This document shows positions 24,898 through 33,596 of a stretch of 64,000 nucleotides of DNA, one piece after another. The DNA comes from Leptolyngbya sp. Heron Island J (lineage in GTDB: Bacteria; Cyanobacteriota; Cyanobacteriia; Phormidesmidales; Phormidesmidaceae). Numbering within the stretch: position 1 is the first letter of the stretch; each line of letters opens with the position of its first letter. Position numbers and translations under genes: made by a program. The DNA is taken from the NCBI RefSeq assembly GCF_000482245.1, contig NZ_AWNH01000012.1, positions 1 through 64,000 on the forward strand, read 5' to 3'. Under the pieces are notes generated by a model. The model ran no database searches. It was not told the origin of the DNA and was given only the letters and a program-made list of their open reading frames with translations.

Positions 24898-25239
24898 ATG
24901 CCCAAAAATATAGAAAAAGCGATGCCTGGGAAAAACCAACGGAATATAAGCTTGTCCGATGCAGCGTCTGAAGAATTCCAGTTGGTAGCAGATTGGTTGG
25001 GGGTACCCCAAGCGTCGCTAATGAGGCAAAAGCTAGAAGAAGCACACCAGTCACCAGCTTTTGCGTCGGTGGTGAGACGAGCCAAGGCATCTCAACGCGC
25101 GTCAGCTGAAATCAGTCAGCTGACAAGGGAACTGAGAAGTGAAATCGCCAGCAACGAAAATGCGATCGCGCTGCTTGACAAACTGGAATCAGAATTAGAA
25201 ACGCTGCTAGGGAAAGTACCCGGATCTGATAGTCATTAG
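24898..25239 (+). CDS. Ribbon-helix-helix-like DNA-binding protein
   Basis: From the ATG at 24898 the product is 113 residues; a TTG at 24865 and an ATG at 24922 are alternatives. The segment RNISLSDAASEEFQLVADW followed by a short second helix looks like a strand-helix-helix DNA-binding fold of CopG type. The C-terminal half is a Leu/Glu coiled coil (about residues 75-108) for oligomerisation. It is divergent from the leftward membrane operon and may share its operator. Confidence 0.5.
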   Translation: MPKNIEKAMPGKNQRNISLSDAASEEFQLVADWLGVPQASLMRQKLEEAHQSPAFASVVRRAKASQRASAEISQLTRELRSEIASNENAIALLDKLESELETLLGKVPGSDSH

Positions 25240-25253
25240 CCACCCTCCCCACC

Positions 25254-25283
25254 AAAAAACCTGGGAGCCAGTCAACCCCCAGG
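25254..25283 (-). terminator. Leftward terminator beyond the RHH-like gene
   Basis: CCTGGG (25260-25265) pairs with CCCAGG (25278-25283); read leftward the stem is followed by six T. It would stop transcripts entering from the right and faces the end of the rightward gene. Confidence 0.55.
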
Positions 25284-25820
25284 CAGTCAGTGTGTGTTGC
25301 GGCAGCCGGAGCGCGGCGATCAGCTCCAGCCGTGTAATCCAGGTTACCCAAAGTAACCCGTTATATGTCCTATAGTATGACAGTCATTTGCCACTTATAG
25401 TGGTTGCGCCTGGCCTTATGCTGGGCGTTTTCTGTGGGTGGGCAGCCTCCGAGATAAAACCCCCAGAAGTATTGGCGGACTCCCAGGGGGTTATGTCGTG
25501 CTATGTGCAGCTAGAGATGCTTGCTGTGCTCTAGCCGCACATAGTTTGCCCAGGGAGGGTTGGGGTTAACGGAGGAAAGCTTAAAGGAATGGGAAGGCAC
25601 TGCCTCCACCCACGGACATCGGCTGATCGCTGAAAGCCCTATGTTTTGGTTGACATCCGTGGGGCCTTATTTGACAAGGGTTTCAGTGCTTGAGGCCGTA
25701 AATCCTGCAGGCTGATAGGATAGGACTATCGACATCCGTGGTTTAGCTGTCTGACAGTTTCACTCGTTACAACCAGGGAGCTTCAGCATTCACGGAACCA
25801 ACGTTAGCCTTTGGGCATTG
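25284..25820. other. Gene-free stretch with hairpins and a leader-like repeat
   Basis: No convincing gene is present. A perfect AACCCCC/GGGGGTT stem spans 25458-25492. A CCCACGGACATC motif lies at 25609-25620, and the leader-like block at 25643-25753 is homologous to sequence beside CRISPR array 2. Confidence 0.5.
25643..25753 (+). repeat. Inverted copy of the CRISPR array 2 leader-like sequence
   Basis: This block is similar over about 110 bp to the reverse complement of 35766-35877. Shared segments include GACATCCGTGGTTTAGC, GGGGCCTTA, GGTTTCAG and GGCTGATAG. The motif GACATCCGTGG occurs at 25652-25662 and 25731-25741. No CRISPR repeat follows it. Confidence 0.65.
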
Positions 25821-26327
25821 TTATTCCGTTGTGAATTGCGGCATGAACGGAATATCCGTACTGCCAACATCTAGATTTAGCTGAGATAATAACGTTGTCA
25901 CTTGTCCCCGGTGATGGGTTTGGTGGTTAAACATGTGCATAATCAGAAACCTTCGAGATACTGAACGCACTTTCCCATCGACTTTGCTCTTGTAAGTCTG
26001 CACCTGGTCAAGCCAGGAATCTTCAAGCGTTGATACCCAATCGACAAGCCGAATATCAAGAGAAGAACGAGCAGATTTAAGCTCAGAAAATGTGGAGAAA
26101 AGCTCTGCCCCAAGTTCCGGTACCTGAGGTGGATTTTCGGTAAATCTTGACATAAAGGCCAGGTCGCCATAGGTGATGTGGTTGAGTGTCAAATATATAG
26201 AGCCAAAGAATGCTCCCCTATCTAACCTAAGTTCATCCTCTGGTAGCTCTGAACACACGTCGTAAATCTTGCTATTCATCCATTGGTTATACTCAGCCAG
26301 CAACAGAAACAGGGGTTTGTCTAGCAT
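25821..26327 (-). CDS. DinB-family protein
   Basis: The 168-residue protein has the DinB/YfiT four-helix pattern with the usual metal-binding histidines: His50 in the TLNHI segment and His135 and His139 in FNHQTHHRGQ. The C-terminal 'GQVTTLL' and 'DIPFM' segments are also typical. DinB-family proteins are metal-dependent enzymes, often thiol transferases, and are common in cyanobacteria. The gene stands alone. Confidence 0.85.
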   Translation of the reverse strand: MLDKPLFLLLAEYNQWMNSKIYDVCSELPEDELRLDRGAFFGSIYLTLNHITYGDLAFMSRFTENPPQVPELGAELFSTFSELKSARSSLDIRLVDWVSTLEDSWLDQVQTYKSKVDGKVRSVSRRFLIMHMFNHQTHHRGQVTTLLSQLNLDVGSTDIPFMPQFTTE

Positions 26328-26605
26328 ACTTACCTTTTGATCAGTAAACTTCGAAAACTATACCCCAACCAACCTCTGACGCTCACCCCTACCACAGCCC
26401 TATGGAGTACTCGGGAGCAAGTTACATCAACTGCAACACTTGATATACGCATTAAATAGCCCCCAATACACAGGTACCGAGGGCGGCTTTGTTATAGGAA
26501 GTTACTCATAATATGAAGGAGCAGTATGTCTGCTCTCAGTGTCTAGAGTACCCAGTTCTGTAGGGAGAGATCGCACCTTTCAAGTGTGCACAATCCCTCA
26601 AGTTC
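26328..26605. other. Intergenic region without a recognised gene
   Basis: The sequence holds promoter-like AT-rich patches upstream of the DinB gene but no open frame with a ribosome binding site. Confidence 0.4.
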
Positions 26606-26992
26606 TTATTGGGTTTGAGGGGTTGAGCTCACGCCTTCTATAAGATGGGAACGAACACACGTCAATAGACTGTTAAACCGGAAAGGCTTGGCAATGAATG
26701 CTTGAGCCCCTAAGGAGAGAACGTCTTCTCGAATTTCGTCATTGTCAAGAGCCGTCACAACAATCACAGGAATCTGCACTGCTTGCGCACGGATTTCCTT
26801 TAAGACTTCCCTGCCATCCATTCCAGATAGCCCTAAATCTAGCAATATAAGGTCGAATTTTCCTGATAAAGCTAAGGGAAGAGCTTGATTCCCATTTGAG
26901 GCTATCTGGGTTTGATAGCCTGCTTTTTTCAATCCTTTTGACACAAAGTCTGCGATCCGAGGTTCATCTTCAACAATTAAAATAGTCGCCAC
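26606..26992 (-). CDS. Single-domain response regulator receiver
   Basis: The 128-residue protein is a stand-alone CheY-like receiver. The acidic pair Glu8-Asp9, the phosphoacceptor Asp52 in LLDLGLSGMDG, Thr80 and Lys102 in AKPF are all present. The sequence resembles OmpR-family receivers but stops after the receiver, with no DNA-binding domain. It probably relays a phosphate or acts by protein contact. No histidine kinase is nearby. Confidence 0.9.
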   Translation of the reverse strand: MATILIVEDEPRIADFVSKGLKKAGYQTQIASNGNQALPLALSGKFDLILLDLGLSGMDGREVLKEIRAQAVQIPVIVVTALDNDEIREDVLSLGAQAFIAKPFRFNSLLTCVRSHLIEGVSSTPQTQ

Positions 26993-27117
26993 AGTGCAAA
27001 CTGTAATTCAGGTCGTCAACCCTGAAGCTTAAAGGGTTTTTTGGGAAGAAGATGTAAGCATTGACTCAGAATTTGCAGAAAAGTGTCAATTATTCGTTTA
27101 ATAGGACATCTTATCGG

Positions 27118-27273
27118 ATGAATGCAACCACTCTCGGCACTGCACGCCCGTTCACTCCCCAACCAACCGCTGCCCCTGCCAATCCCCTCAAGAGTAACTT
27201 CATTCAGGGGTTTGAGCTTAACCGAGTAGGAGCGACAGGATTTGCTGGCATTTCTGAATATGTTGACCGATGA
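27118..27273 (+). CDS. Possible small protein
   Basis: A Pro/Ala/Asn-rich product of 51 residues from the ATG at 27118 (70 from a TTG at 27061). It is divergent from the receiver gene. Codon use is plausible but there is no strong ribosome binding site and no family. Confidence 0.3.
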   Translation: MNATTLGTARPFTPQPTAAPANPLKSNFIQGFELNRVGATGFAGISEYVDR

Positions 27274-27341
27274 AACTTTTATTCAGAATCCGGCCTTCGG
27301 CGCTCCCCACGACGATTAACTATTAAGCAGGATAAGAAATC

Positions 27342-27536
27342 TTACTCCACCGTATGACCTTTTGCAGTAATCGCTTCCCGCACAGCATTTTCAGAGGCGC
27401 TGGTTTCGGCAGATACCTCCTTCGTCTCAACATTAATGTTGACCTTTGCACCGGAGTCCAGCTCGGTGATGGCTTTGGTAATAGTGTCAGCGCAACCATC
27501 ACAAACGATGGAAGGAACCTTGAGTTGCATAGCCAT
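27342..27536 (-). CDS. Heavy-metal-associated (HMA) domain protein, Atx1-like metallochaperone
   Basis: From the ATG at 27536 the product is 64 residues with the ferredoxin-like HMA pattern. It begins MAMQLKVPSIVCDGC, so the metal-binding CxxC is at residues 12 and 15. The end has the usual 'AITAKGHTVE' strand. Small HMA proteins carry Cu(I) or Zn(II) to P-type ATPases. The longest frame (start 27569) adds an unlikely basic leader. Confidence 0.85.
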   Translation of the reverse strand: MAMQLKVPSIVCDGCADTITKAITELDSGAKVNINVETKEVSAETSASENAVREAITAKGHTVE

Positions 27537-27569
27537 AGGGATAGGGTGTCCTCTTCGAAACAGTGGCAC

Positions 27570-27983
27570 CTTTAATGTAGATCGTTTTTAACACAGACCA
27601 GAGTAGATATCTGGGTAGAGATTGTAGCAATCCCATTGAGTTGTGCGAGTCACCTTGACGGGCTTTTCCTCACGGCAAGGGCCAACGCTCTCCGACCAAG
27701 AACAGCGCCAACCCTCGTTGCCTCTAGGTTTCCTGAAAGCCTATGGACATTCCCGAACACCTCAGTTAAGCTAGGCGAAACCACCTCATTTTCTGAGGGG
27801 GTCTGCCGAACCTCGAAAACTGCATTATTTCGTTGACCCCCTCAGATACATTACTGGGCAAGGGCTTCAGACGTTTTCCACAGGGCTTTATTGGGAATAG
27901 CTTCTATTTATCTGGGCTTTTCCAGACCCCCTCAGAAATCGGGTTCTAGAGGACTTGTATAGTAAGGGTTCCAGAAGGTGGGG
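27570..27983 (+). promoter_or_regulatory. Probable leader of CRISPR array 1
   Basis: A gene-poor stretch directly upstream of the first repeat. The inverted motif CTGAGGGGGTCTG / CAGACCCCCTCAG occurs near 27793 and 27927, plus a GACCCCCTCAG near 27834. The last repeat of the array is the degenerate one, so this side is the leader end. Confidence 0.5.
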
Positions 27984-28304
27984 GTTCAGAACCCATTACC
28001 CCGCAAGGGGACGGAAACTTCTCGCCATCGGTGTGGTCGCACACCTCTGTGTTTTGTTCAGAACCCATTACCCCGAGAGGGGACGGAAACAAATAACCTC
28101 AGTTTAAGTAAAACTGCTCAGGAGGCTGTTCAGAATCTACTACCCCGAGAGGGGACGGAAACTAGTGCATGTTTTCCTTAACCTCTGTGTAGGGGGCAAG
28201 GGTTTAGATCCCATTACCCCGAAAGGGGACGGAAACGCGATCAGATTAATCTCTCCCATCATGAACTTTAGGGGTTCAGACCCCACTGCCCCGAAAGGGG
28301 AAAC
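27984..28304 (+). CRISPR. CRISPR array 1: five repeats, four spacers
   Basis: Repeats of 35 bp start at 27984, 28056, 28128, 28202 and 28274. They contain the stem CCCCGAGAGGGG and end in GACGGAAAC. Spacers are 37, 37, 39 and 37 bp. The loop and 5' half vary between repeats (GCAA, GAGA, GAAA loops) and the last copy lacks ACGG, so the array is decaying. Repeat shape and the GAAAC end resemble cyanobacterial type III-associated repeats. No cas gene was seen in the window, so processing would have to be in trans. Confidence 0.9.
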
Positions 28305-28686
28305 TACCCACACAAAAACAGGGCATACGCATGACGCACGCCCCTTCTGAATTCCTATTGTTCATGTGTCAGGCTTGGTGAATATCTAAGCCGCCACCAG
28401 CCTTAATAACCAAATACCCCACCCCCGACCTTAGTCTCGTATCTCAGCCCCAAAGCCTCCCAAATGCTCCACTAAGGTCTGACCGACAATGAAGGACGAT
28501 GCCACGACAGAAAGTCTTTAGGAAATATACAGAACCTTTCAGGCGATCGTTTAAGGCTGCATGGTAGACCGAAATATTTCAATCTAACCAATTGTTAGGC
28601 TCCAAGTGCATTTGTAGAGTAGTAGCTTCCACATATCGGATTTGTGTTTATCATTCAATTGCTGTGAGATTATTGGAAGGCTTCAG
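28305..28686. other. Gene-free stretch after CRISPR array 1
   Basis: No open frame with a ribosome binding site was found. The AT-rich end near 28560-28680 probably carries the promoter of the following membrane gene. Confidence 0.4.
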
Positions 28687-29472
28687 ATGGAAGCGTTAAT
28701 TGTTCGGATCGTCAAGGAGATTAGGCGTGGAGAAAATATAGACTTATACATTGCAATAGTTACAGCTATTGCATTACTAATACTAGGTATCTTTGGTATA
28801 TCAAATCCTAGCTGGATTGCCTCTATCAACATATCTGTGCTAATACTTATTACGGTTTCGCTACTAGGAAATCGTTATCGGATCGAGAATATACAAAAAA
28901 AGCTTTCAGAGTCTAGCCATGGTGTTTTCCAGGAGAAATTTCCAGAAGATTTTGAGGAAAGTATCTCACAAGCACAAGAGCTATGGATTGTTGGTATTAA
29001 TCTAGGAACAACTTCAAGCATATACTTTAAAAACTTTCGCCGCATATTAGAAAGCCGTAGAAAAATAAAGATACTTATACTAGAGCCGAATGGAGTAGCA
29101 AATAGCCTTGGTGCTGCTAGATATGATATGCAGACATCATCTCAATGGCACAGGATAAAGATTTTAGAATCAATCACGATATTTTGTAGGTTAAAAGAGA
29201 AAAATCCTGAATTCCTAGAAATTCGAACAATTGACTATATACCTAGTTTCGGCTTTTTTGGCGTTGATCCTGAATCGTCAAAAGGTACTCTATACATTGA
29301 ACACTACGGTTATAGATTAAGAGAAGGTGACTTACCCAGAGTTGTTTTGAGACCTAAAGATAGTGCTTGGTATGTTCTTTTTCAAGAACAACTTTTTACA
29401 TTGTGGAATGATGGTAATGAGTGGAATCACAATGTAGCTGAGACAGAAGCGATGATTCAAAACTCCCCCTAG
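28687..29472 (+). CDS. Two-helix membrane protein with cytosolic effector-like domain
   Basis: The ATG at 28687 gives 261 residues and removes an unlikely Cys-rich leader. Two membrane helices at about 18-37 and 43-62 are followed by a soluble domain of about 190 residues. Its core 'WIVGINLG' strand, 'RRKIKILILEP' strand and Asn/Arg/His-containing loops recall PLD-like or DUF5919-type domains attached to two-helix anchors in defence loci. The catalytic motif HxK is not obvious. AT content is higher than in neighbours. Defence role is inferred from architecture and from lying between a CRISPR array and an Mrr-like nuclease. Confidence 0.5.
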   Translation: MEALIVRIVKEIRRGENIDLYIAIVTAIALLILGIFGISNPSWIASINISVLILITVSLLGNRYRIENIQKKLSESSHGVFQEKFPEDFEESISQAQELWIVGINLGTTSSIYFKNFRRILESRRKIKILILEPNGVANSLGAARYDMQTSSQWHRIKILESITIFCRLKEKNPEFLEIRTIDYIPSFGFFGVDPESSKGTLYIEHYGYRLREGDLPRVVLRPKDSAWYVLFQEQLFTLWNDGNEWNHNVAETEAMIQNSP

Positions 29473-29750
29473 GGTCAATATGCTTTTGATTACTGAGTTA
29501 CAAGCTACATTGAGTTGTCTTTAGCACAGTGACCTAATCGGTATAGGGATAATCCTCACGAATGCAGGGCTGCACCAGTCACTTCAGCATCACGGGGCAA
29601 ACATGCCCTAGAGCGTTGGAAGTTATATGGAAAATTCCGTACAGCTGCCGAATCTAGGCGTAATATACCGGCAAGTTCCATATAGCTAGCCTTATAAGGG
29701 GTAGCTATATGGAAAAGTAGATTTAATAATAGTTATGTAGCAGAGAAAAC
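29473..29750. other. Intergenic region with TTCCATATA half-sites
   Basis: It contains the inverted repeat listed separately and a related TATATGGAAAATTCC site near 29628. No gene seen. Confidence 0.45.
29676..29714. repeat. 13-bp perfect inverted repeat upstream of the Mrr-like gene
   Basis: TTCCATATAGCTA (29676-29688) and TAGCTATATGGAA (29702-29714) flank a 13-nt spacer. The element is 37 bp upstream of the Mrr-like start and could be an operator or a hairpin in the 5' leader. Confidence 0.65.
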
Positions 29751-30641
29751 ATGAGCGATCTTGCGTGGGAAGCGATTAATGATCAACTCTTCGTGAAGCT
29801 CACGGGTACTTTGCTGTCACGTTACGGGTTCATTGATCTTGACTACCAAGGTACTGGTCCGGATGGCGGCATCGATTTATTCGCAACCGAATTGGTGACG
29901 TTCACGGTACAAGGTTCCGTACCTTTCCGATGGGCAATCCAATGCAAATACTCTTCTGAGCCAAGTGACAAATCGGTCAAGGCATCTGAAATCTCTGACA
30001 TCAGCGGCATATTGCGTTCTCAACGCTATGCCGTTCAGAAGCCTCAAGGTTATATGTTGGTTACGAATCGACGCATTACTCAAACCGTGGTGGAACGCCT
30101 ACGGGGCATCAATGACACAACAGAGTTCCGCACCGCGAGGATTGATGGAGATCGTGTTGAGTCTATGCTGTCTGAGAAGCCAGAGATTAGTGATGCATTC
30201 TTCGGCAGTCAGATTTTGGGAACACCTGCCATTACAGCACGCAATCCCAAGGGACGATATCTTGAATCACGACCAAAAACTTCCGTCACATTTCGACTAA
30301 TTGAAGGGATGCAGGCGACAGGGCCGTGCGCATCCTGGGTCTGTCGTGAATTGCTGATCGACCCGCATTCTATCCAAACGACGCTCAACCGCTCACAATT
30401 CGAGGCTTTGGGGGCAATTCCGTACCCACGCAGTGAAGAACCGGAGTGGTCGAAGCACAAGGGTCAGCCTGCCGCAATTCTGGAGCTTGAGATTGACGGT
30501 ATAAAGCACTTCTGTCGGGTGACGATGGTGGAAAACGATCAAGAGTGTGTTCTGGGCTCTGAGATATTGCAGAAGTACATTACCGTAATTCACCCGGATG
30601 GAACTTGTCACCTTCATTCAGCCGGTCCACAAACTGCCTAA
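29751..30641 (+). CDS. Mrr-like (PD-(D/E)XK) nuclease with unusual C-terminal domain
   Basis: The 296-residue protein has an N-terminal restriction-endonuclease fold: DGGID with Asp38 and Asp42, then IQCKY with Gln64 and Lys66, the D...QxK signature of the Mrr_cat family. These enzymes usually cut modified foreign DNA. Residues about 170-296 form a second beta-rich domain. Its last segment (LGSEILQKYITVI) looks like the end of a retropepsin-like fold, without a DTG motif. No methylase is adjacent, which fits a type IV or abortive system. Confidence 0.65.
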   Translation: MSDLAWEAINDQLFVKLTGTLLSRYGFIDLDYQGTGPDGGIDLFATELVTFTVQGSVPFRWAIQCKYSSEPSDKSVKASEISDISGILRSQRYAVQKPQGYMLVTNRRITQTVVERLRGINDTTEFRTARIDGDRVESMLSEKPEISDAFFGSQILGTPAITARNPKGRYLESRPKTSVTFRLIEGMQATGPCASWVCRELLIDPHSIQTTLNRSQFEALGAIPYPRSEEPEWSKHKGQPAAILELEIDGIKHFCRVTMVENDQECVLGSEILQKYITVIHPDGTCHLHSAGPQTA

Positions 30642-30715
30642 TAGGGATAGGGAAAATCGCACGAATCCCCCTCCCACACTTCCCAGTGCGGGTCCATGCC
30701 AGGGTAATAGGTTCA

Positions 30716-31297
30716 TCATTTCACCCCTAAATTTCTGCAATACGATTGGGCATAGAAAAACCAGCATTCACAATTCTTGCCAGCGATATAAGCAGACTCA
30801 TGAGGTTCTCCATAGCCAACTTGCAAGACTAACTCGCCACTGTCGTACATTGAGATCTCTGCCCATTGCAAACCCTGGATGAAGTAACGGATAAATTCAG
30901 GGGTAGTTTCCATATCCCATTCACCACCATCTCTAGACTCAATTCGATAACACAAGTAGTATTGACCAGCCGCTATCTGCTCAAGGAACGCCTCCACTAC
31001 CCGAAACCTGGCAGCTTCTAAAACCTGCATGTCGCCATCGACCAAATCTAATTGATCATGTTGGACAGGAAAACGAATCACAGAACCGTCAGGCAATTCG
31101 CGAGTTTCGACAACAACACCGCTAATTCCATGCTGCTTTTGATAAGCATGCACTTGCTCTCGAACCTCGTGATAGCTGGTAATGGCTGCAAACTTTTCTT
31201 CAATGCGATCGAGCCTGACAAATTCACGCTCTCCTTTAATGTGCGCCATCATCTCAGAGTCAATGATTTCGATCAGCTGATCGGTGGTGTAAGTCAT
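30716..31297 (-). CDS. Unknown protein coupled to an antirepressor-like gene
   Basis: The 193-residue acidic protein overlaps the upstream antirepressor-like gene by 4 bp. The first 55 residues are helical and the C-terminal half is aromatic with a 'CECWFFYAQ' segment. No membrane helix. It probably belongs to the phage-type regulatory cluster; function not recognised. Confidence 0.55.
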   Translation of the reverse strand: MTYTTDQLIEIIDSEMMAHIKGEREFVRLDRIEEKFAAITSYHEVREQVHAYQKQHGISGVVVETRELPDGSVIRFPVQHDQLDLVDGDMQVLEAARFRVVEAFLEQIAAGQYYLCYRIESRDGGEWDMETTPEFIRYFIQGLQWAEISMYDSGELVLQVGYGEPHESAYIAGKNCECWFFYAQSYCRNLGVK

Positions 31298-32193
31298 GCC
31301 GCCACACCTCCATCAAATACCTCCAGCACTCGCTTACTCCACTTGAGATGCTGATAGGTAGTCATGTCGCCGTCACTTCCATTAGCGGTAGTCATTCGGC
31401 CATACTCCTGCCCCCATTCAGTTGGCAGATACTTAGGTTCACCCTTGGCAGGTTTATCAACTTTAATCTGAAGCCCCATGTCTGTTAGTGCCCGATTCAC
31501 TTTTACGGCACTTAGCCCAAGATACTTACCCAAAGAAGTTGGGGTTAACCAGACAATATCTTCGGCGTCAACAGTATTAGTGGCTGCCAGCATACTTTGT
31601 GCAGGCTTTAACGCTGGTGACAGTTCAGGGTAAAGTGCTTGCACTGCGGAAATCTCTGCCCCAGCTTTTAGGCTTTTAGACTGTTCCTCTGTCTTACCTA
31701 GGGTTAGGGGTTCAAGAATGTATCGAGTTAGCTCAACAACTTCTTTGGGAGATGGCAGCGCTAAGGTGCTTTTTGAAGCCGTTGCGGGAATTTCCGTATC
31801 GGTAGGTGACTGTATTTGAACTAACCCCTTAGCGGCATAACAAGTAGCCCGAATACCCATCTCCTGAAATTGATCACAAGCATATTCAGCTTGAACCGTG
31901 CATCGTTTGCCAGCTTTATAGGCATAGTATTTAAGAATTACTCCAAGAGCTTGATCTGGGACTCCCTCCTCAGAGAAGCGGAAAATTTGCCCCCCATCAA
32001 AGCCTTTATTTTCAAGCATTACAGCTAATTCAGACTTGTTTTTTTGCCCCCCATTAAAGTGGTATCGTAACGACCCTGGTTCCTTCCCAGCCAAACGCGC
32101 AGCAGCCTTGATGCTAACAATTGCCACACCGTCACTTTCACGTATGGTTATCTCGTCTGCGATATTTCGAAACTCGATTATTTCACCACTCAT
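31294..32193 (-). CDS. Phage antirepressor-like protein
   Basis: The 299-residue protein has an N-terminal KilA/Bro-like region with an 'SIKAAARLAG' helix and a C-terminal wing-type domain (about 218-280) starting LTPTSLGKYLGLS. It shares both regions with the protein at 42297-43130, so the two are paralogues. Antirepressors inactivate phage repressors. This one lies beside two XRE regulators and a divergent promoter region, which fits that role. Confidence 0.6.
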   Translation of the reverse strand: MSGEIIEFRNIADEITIRESDGVAIVSIKAAARLAGKEPGSLRYHFNGGQKNKSELAVMLENKGFDGGQIFRFSEEGVPDQALGVILKYYAYKAGKRCTVQAEYACDQFQEMGIRATCYAAKGLVQIQSPTDTEIPATASKSTLALPSPKEVVELTRYILEPLTLGKTEEQSKSLKAGAEISAVQALYPELSPALKPAQSMLAATNTVDAEDIVWLTPTSLGKYLGLSAVKVNRALTDMGLQIKVDKPAKGEPKYLPTEWGQEYGRMTTANGSDGDMTTYQHLKWSKRVLEVFDGGVAA

Positions 32194-32367
32194 TTGTTAA
32201 TCCTCAGAAACTTCATTTCGTAATTCAAAACTCTTTTTTCCTTCCGTCCCTTTAAAATCCCACTACCAACAGCACGTCCCCCGACCGCTGCCGACTGCTC
32301 TATTTCGTTGCTAAAATCTGTTGGCGCTATTATAGCGAGAAAACAGAGAAAAGAGAGAAGAATGCAA

Positions 32368-32652
32368 TCAAAAAAGAGTGCTTTCTTTTTGATTCTCTTT
32401 TGACTTTTGGGTGCTGTTTGGGCGGTACTCTATCAGGTCTGAAAACGACAGCGGATAAAGCTCTAACTTCTCTTTGTTGCCCAGTGCAAGAATCGCATCC
32501 ATAATTCGGTCAACGCGATCTAACTTGGGGGTTTTGGCTCCTGATCGATATTCAGAAATTAGAGCATCACTTTTTAAGCCGAGGTATTCAGCCAGGGCAA
32601 CATTGCGCACGTTGTATCGAGCTTGGACTTCTTTGAGTTTGAAGATGATCAT
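32368..32652 (-). CDS. XRE-type regulator
   Basis: A 94-residue Cro/C1 HTH protein: residues 5-60 form the helices with NVALAEYLGLKSDALISEY as the turn and recognition region. It lies 12 bp after a second XRE gene, and both face away from the operator-rich region near 33.0 kb. The C-terminal tail is Lys/Ser rich. Confidence 0.75.
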   Translation of the reverse strand: MIIFKLKEVQARYNVRNVALAEYLGLKSDALISEYRSGAKTPKLDRVDRIMDAILALGNKEKLELYPLSFSDLIEYRPNSTQKSKENQKESTLF

Positions 32653-32664
32653 GACGCCCTCCTT

Positions 32665-32985
32665 CTAAAATGGCGCTTCCCATTCGGTGCCATCATCCGA
32701 AATAATTTTCTTTTTGCCTTCTTCGGGCTGCTGGTCAAAACTTACGCCGAAAGAAACACCTAAAACCCTTTCTATTTCTCGGAGCGTTTCAAGCGGCAAA
32801 ACTTTAGTGTCTTCATTTTCTATTTTGTACCAGTTCGCTGGGGTCATCCCTGCATCTGTAGCAATCTTGGCCACGCTAAGCCTCTCTGGGAGTTGCTGCC
32901 GCTGCAACTCCTCCCTTGCTTCTTTAATGCGTCCTCCAAGCCCAGGGAAATCGACATCCTTGCGAACCTTCATCATTACGGCCAT
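32665..32985 (-). CDS. XRE-type regulator (repressor-like)
   Basis: A 106-residue HTH protein: the segment RLSVAKIATDAGMTPANWY and the following helix form the DNA-binding part. It is the promoter-proximal gene of the leftward pair next to the operator half-sites, the position of a repressor that controls both itself and the rightward operon. Confidence 0.75.
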   Translation of the reverse strand: MAVMMKVRKDVDFPGLGGRIKEAREELQRQQLPERLSVAKIATDAGMTPANWYKIENEDTKVLPLETLREIERVLGVSFGVSFDQQPEEGKKKIISDDGTEWEAPF

Positions 32986-32999
32986 AGACTGCGTACTCC

Positions 33000-33110
33000 A
33001 TCATAAATTGTCGGTTGTAATTATATATTAATCAACAATCTATAATTGTCAACTGGCGGTTGACGACTGTTGATTGTCGGTTTATAGTTATGCTATAGCA
33101 AAGCCCCAGG
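33000..33110. promoter_or_regulatory. Divergent operator region with TTGTCGGTT-type half-sites
   Basis: Half-sites related to TTGTCRRTT occur at least four times in 90 bp. They include GTCAAC and GTTGAC arranged as an inverted pair (33048-33064, 5-bp spacer) and GTTGATTGTCGGTT near 33069. The region separates leftward XRE genes from the rightward operon and resembles a lysogeny-type switch. Confidence 0.6.
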
Positions 33111-33170
33111 TCTCTCCGTCCAAAGATCGACCCAGGGCTAAGCAACCCAAACCACTTAGCAATTTGGATT

Positions 33171-33596
33171 ATGCAAACTATACCCAAGTTTTCGACTAGT
33201 CCCAATGGTGATAGCCACACCGTTTTCTGGGGCGATCAGGTTATTGGAAAGATCGACTTTAATATCACCACGCTGAAGTGGGAGTACAGCCGCTACAGCC
33301 AGTACCCCGCTATCACCTCTGGTGCCACGGCTGCGGAATGCCTGAAAGTAGCTGAGCAAGATCATGCGCTAGTTCATGCGTCCAATGAACCCTGCCTGGC
33401 TGAGGCTGGATACGTTAACAGCATTCGTCTGGTCCGTGCGACTGACATGGCCTCACTGACAGGGCACATCAATCAGGCTAAGGCAGATGGGATTCCAACC
33501 ATCATCTGGCTGGCCGGTGAAGACGCTCCGCTGTGGTGGAGTGAGTGCCTACAGGCTTCCGTGATGGCTGCCTACAAGGGGAGGGCTCACCAATGA
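33171..33596 (+). CDS. Unknown protein, first gene of a rightward operon
   Basis: A 141-residue protein with an N-terminal beta half and a helical C-terminal half containing several Trp. It starts next to the XRE-controlled promoter region and overlaps the next gene by 4 bp. Not recognised; probably an early phage-type protein. Confidence 0.55.
   Translation: MQTIPKFSTSPNGDSHTVFWGDQVIGKIDFNITTLKWEYSRYSQYPAITSGATAAECLKVAEQDHALVHASNEPCLAEAGYVNSIRLVRATDMASLTGHINQAKADGIPTIIWLAGEDAPLWWSECLQASVMAAYKGRAHQ

Noticed and set aside
27978-28350. Plus-strand frames translating through the CRISPR array
   Set aside because: The predicted peptides consist of the repeat translation (NPLPREGTET-type) and are not genes.
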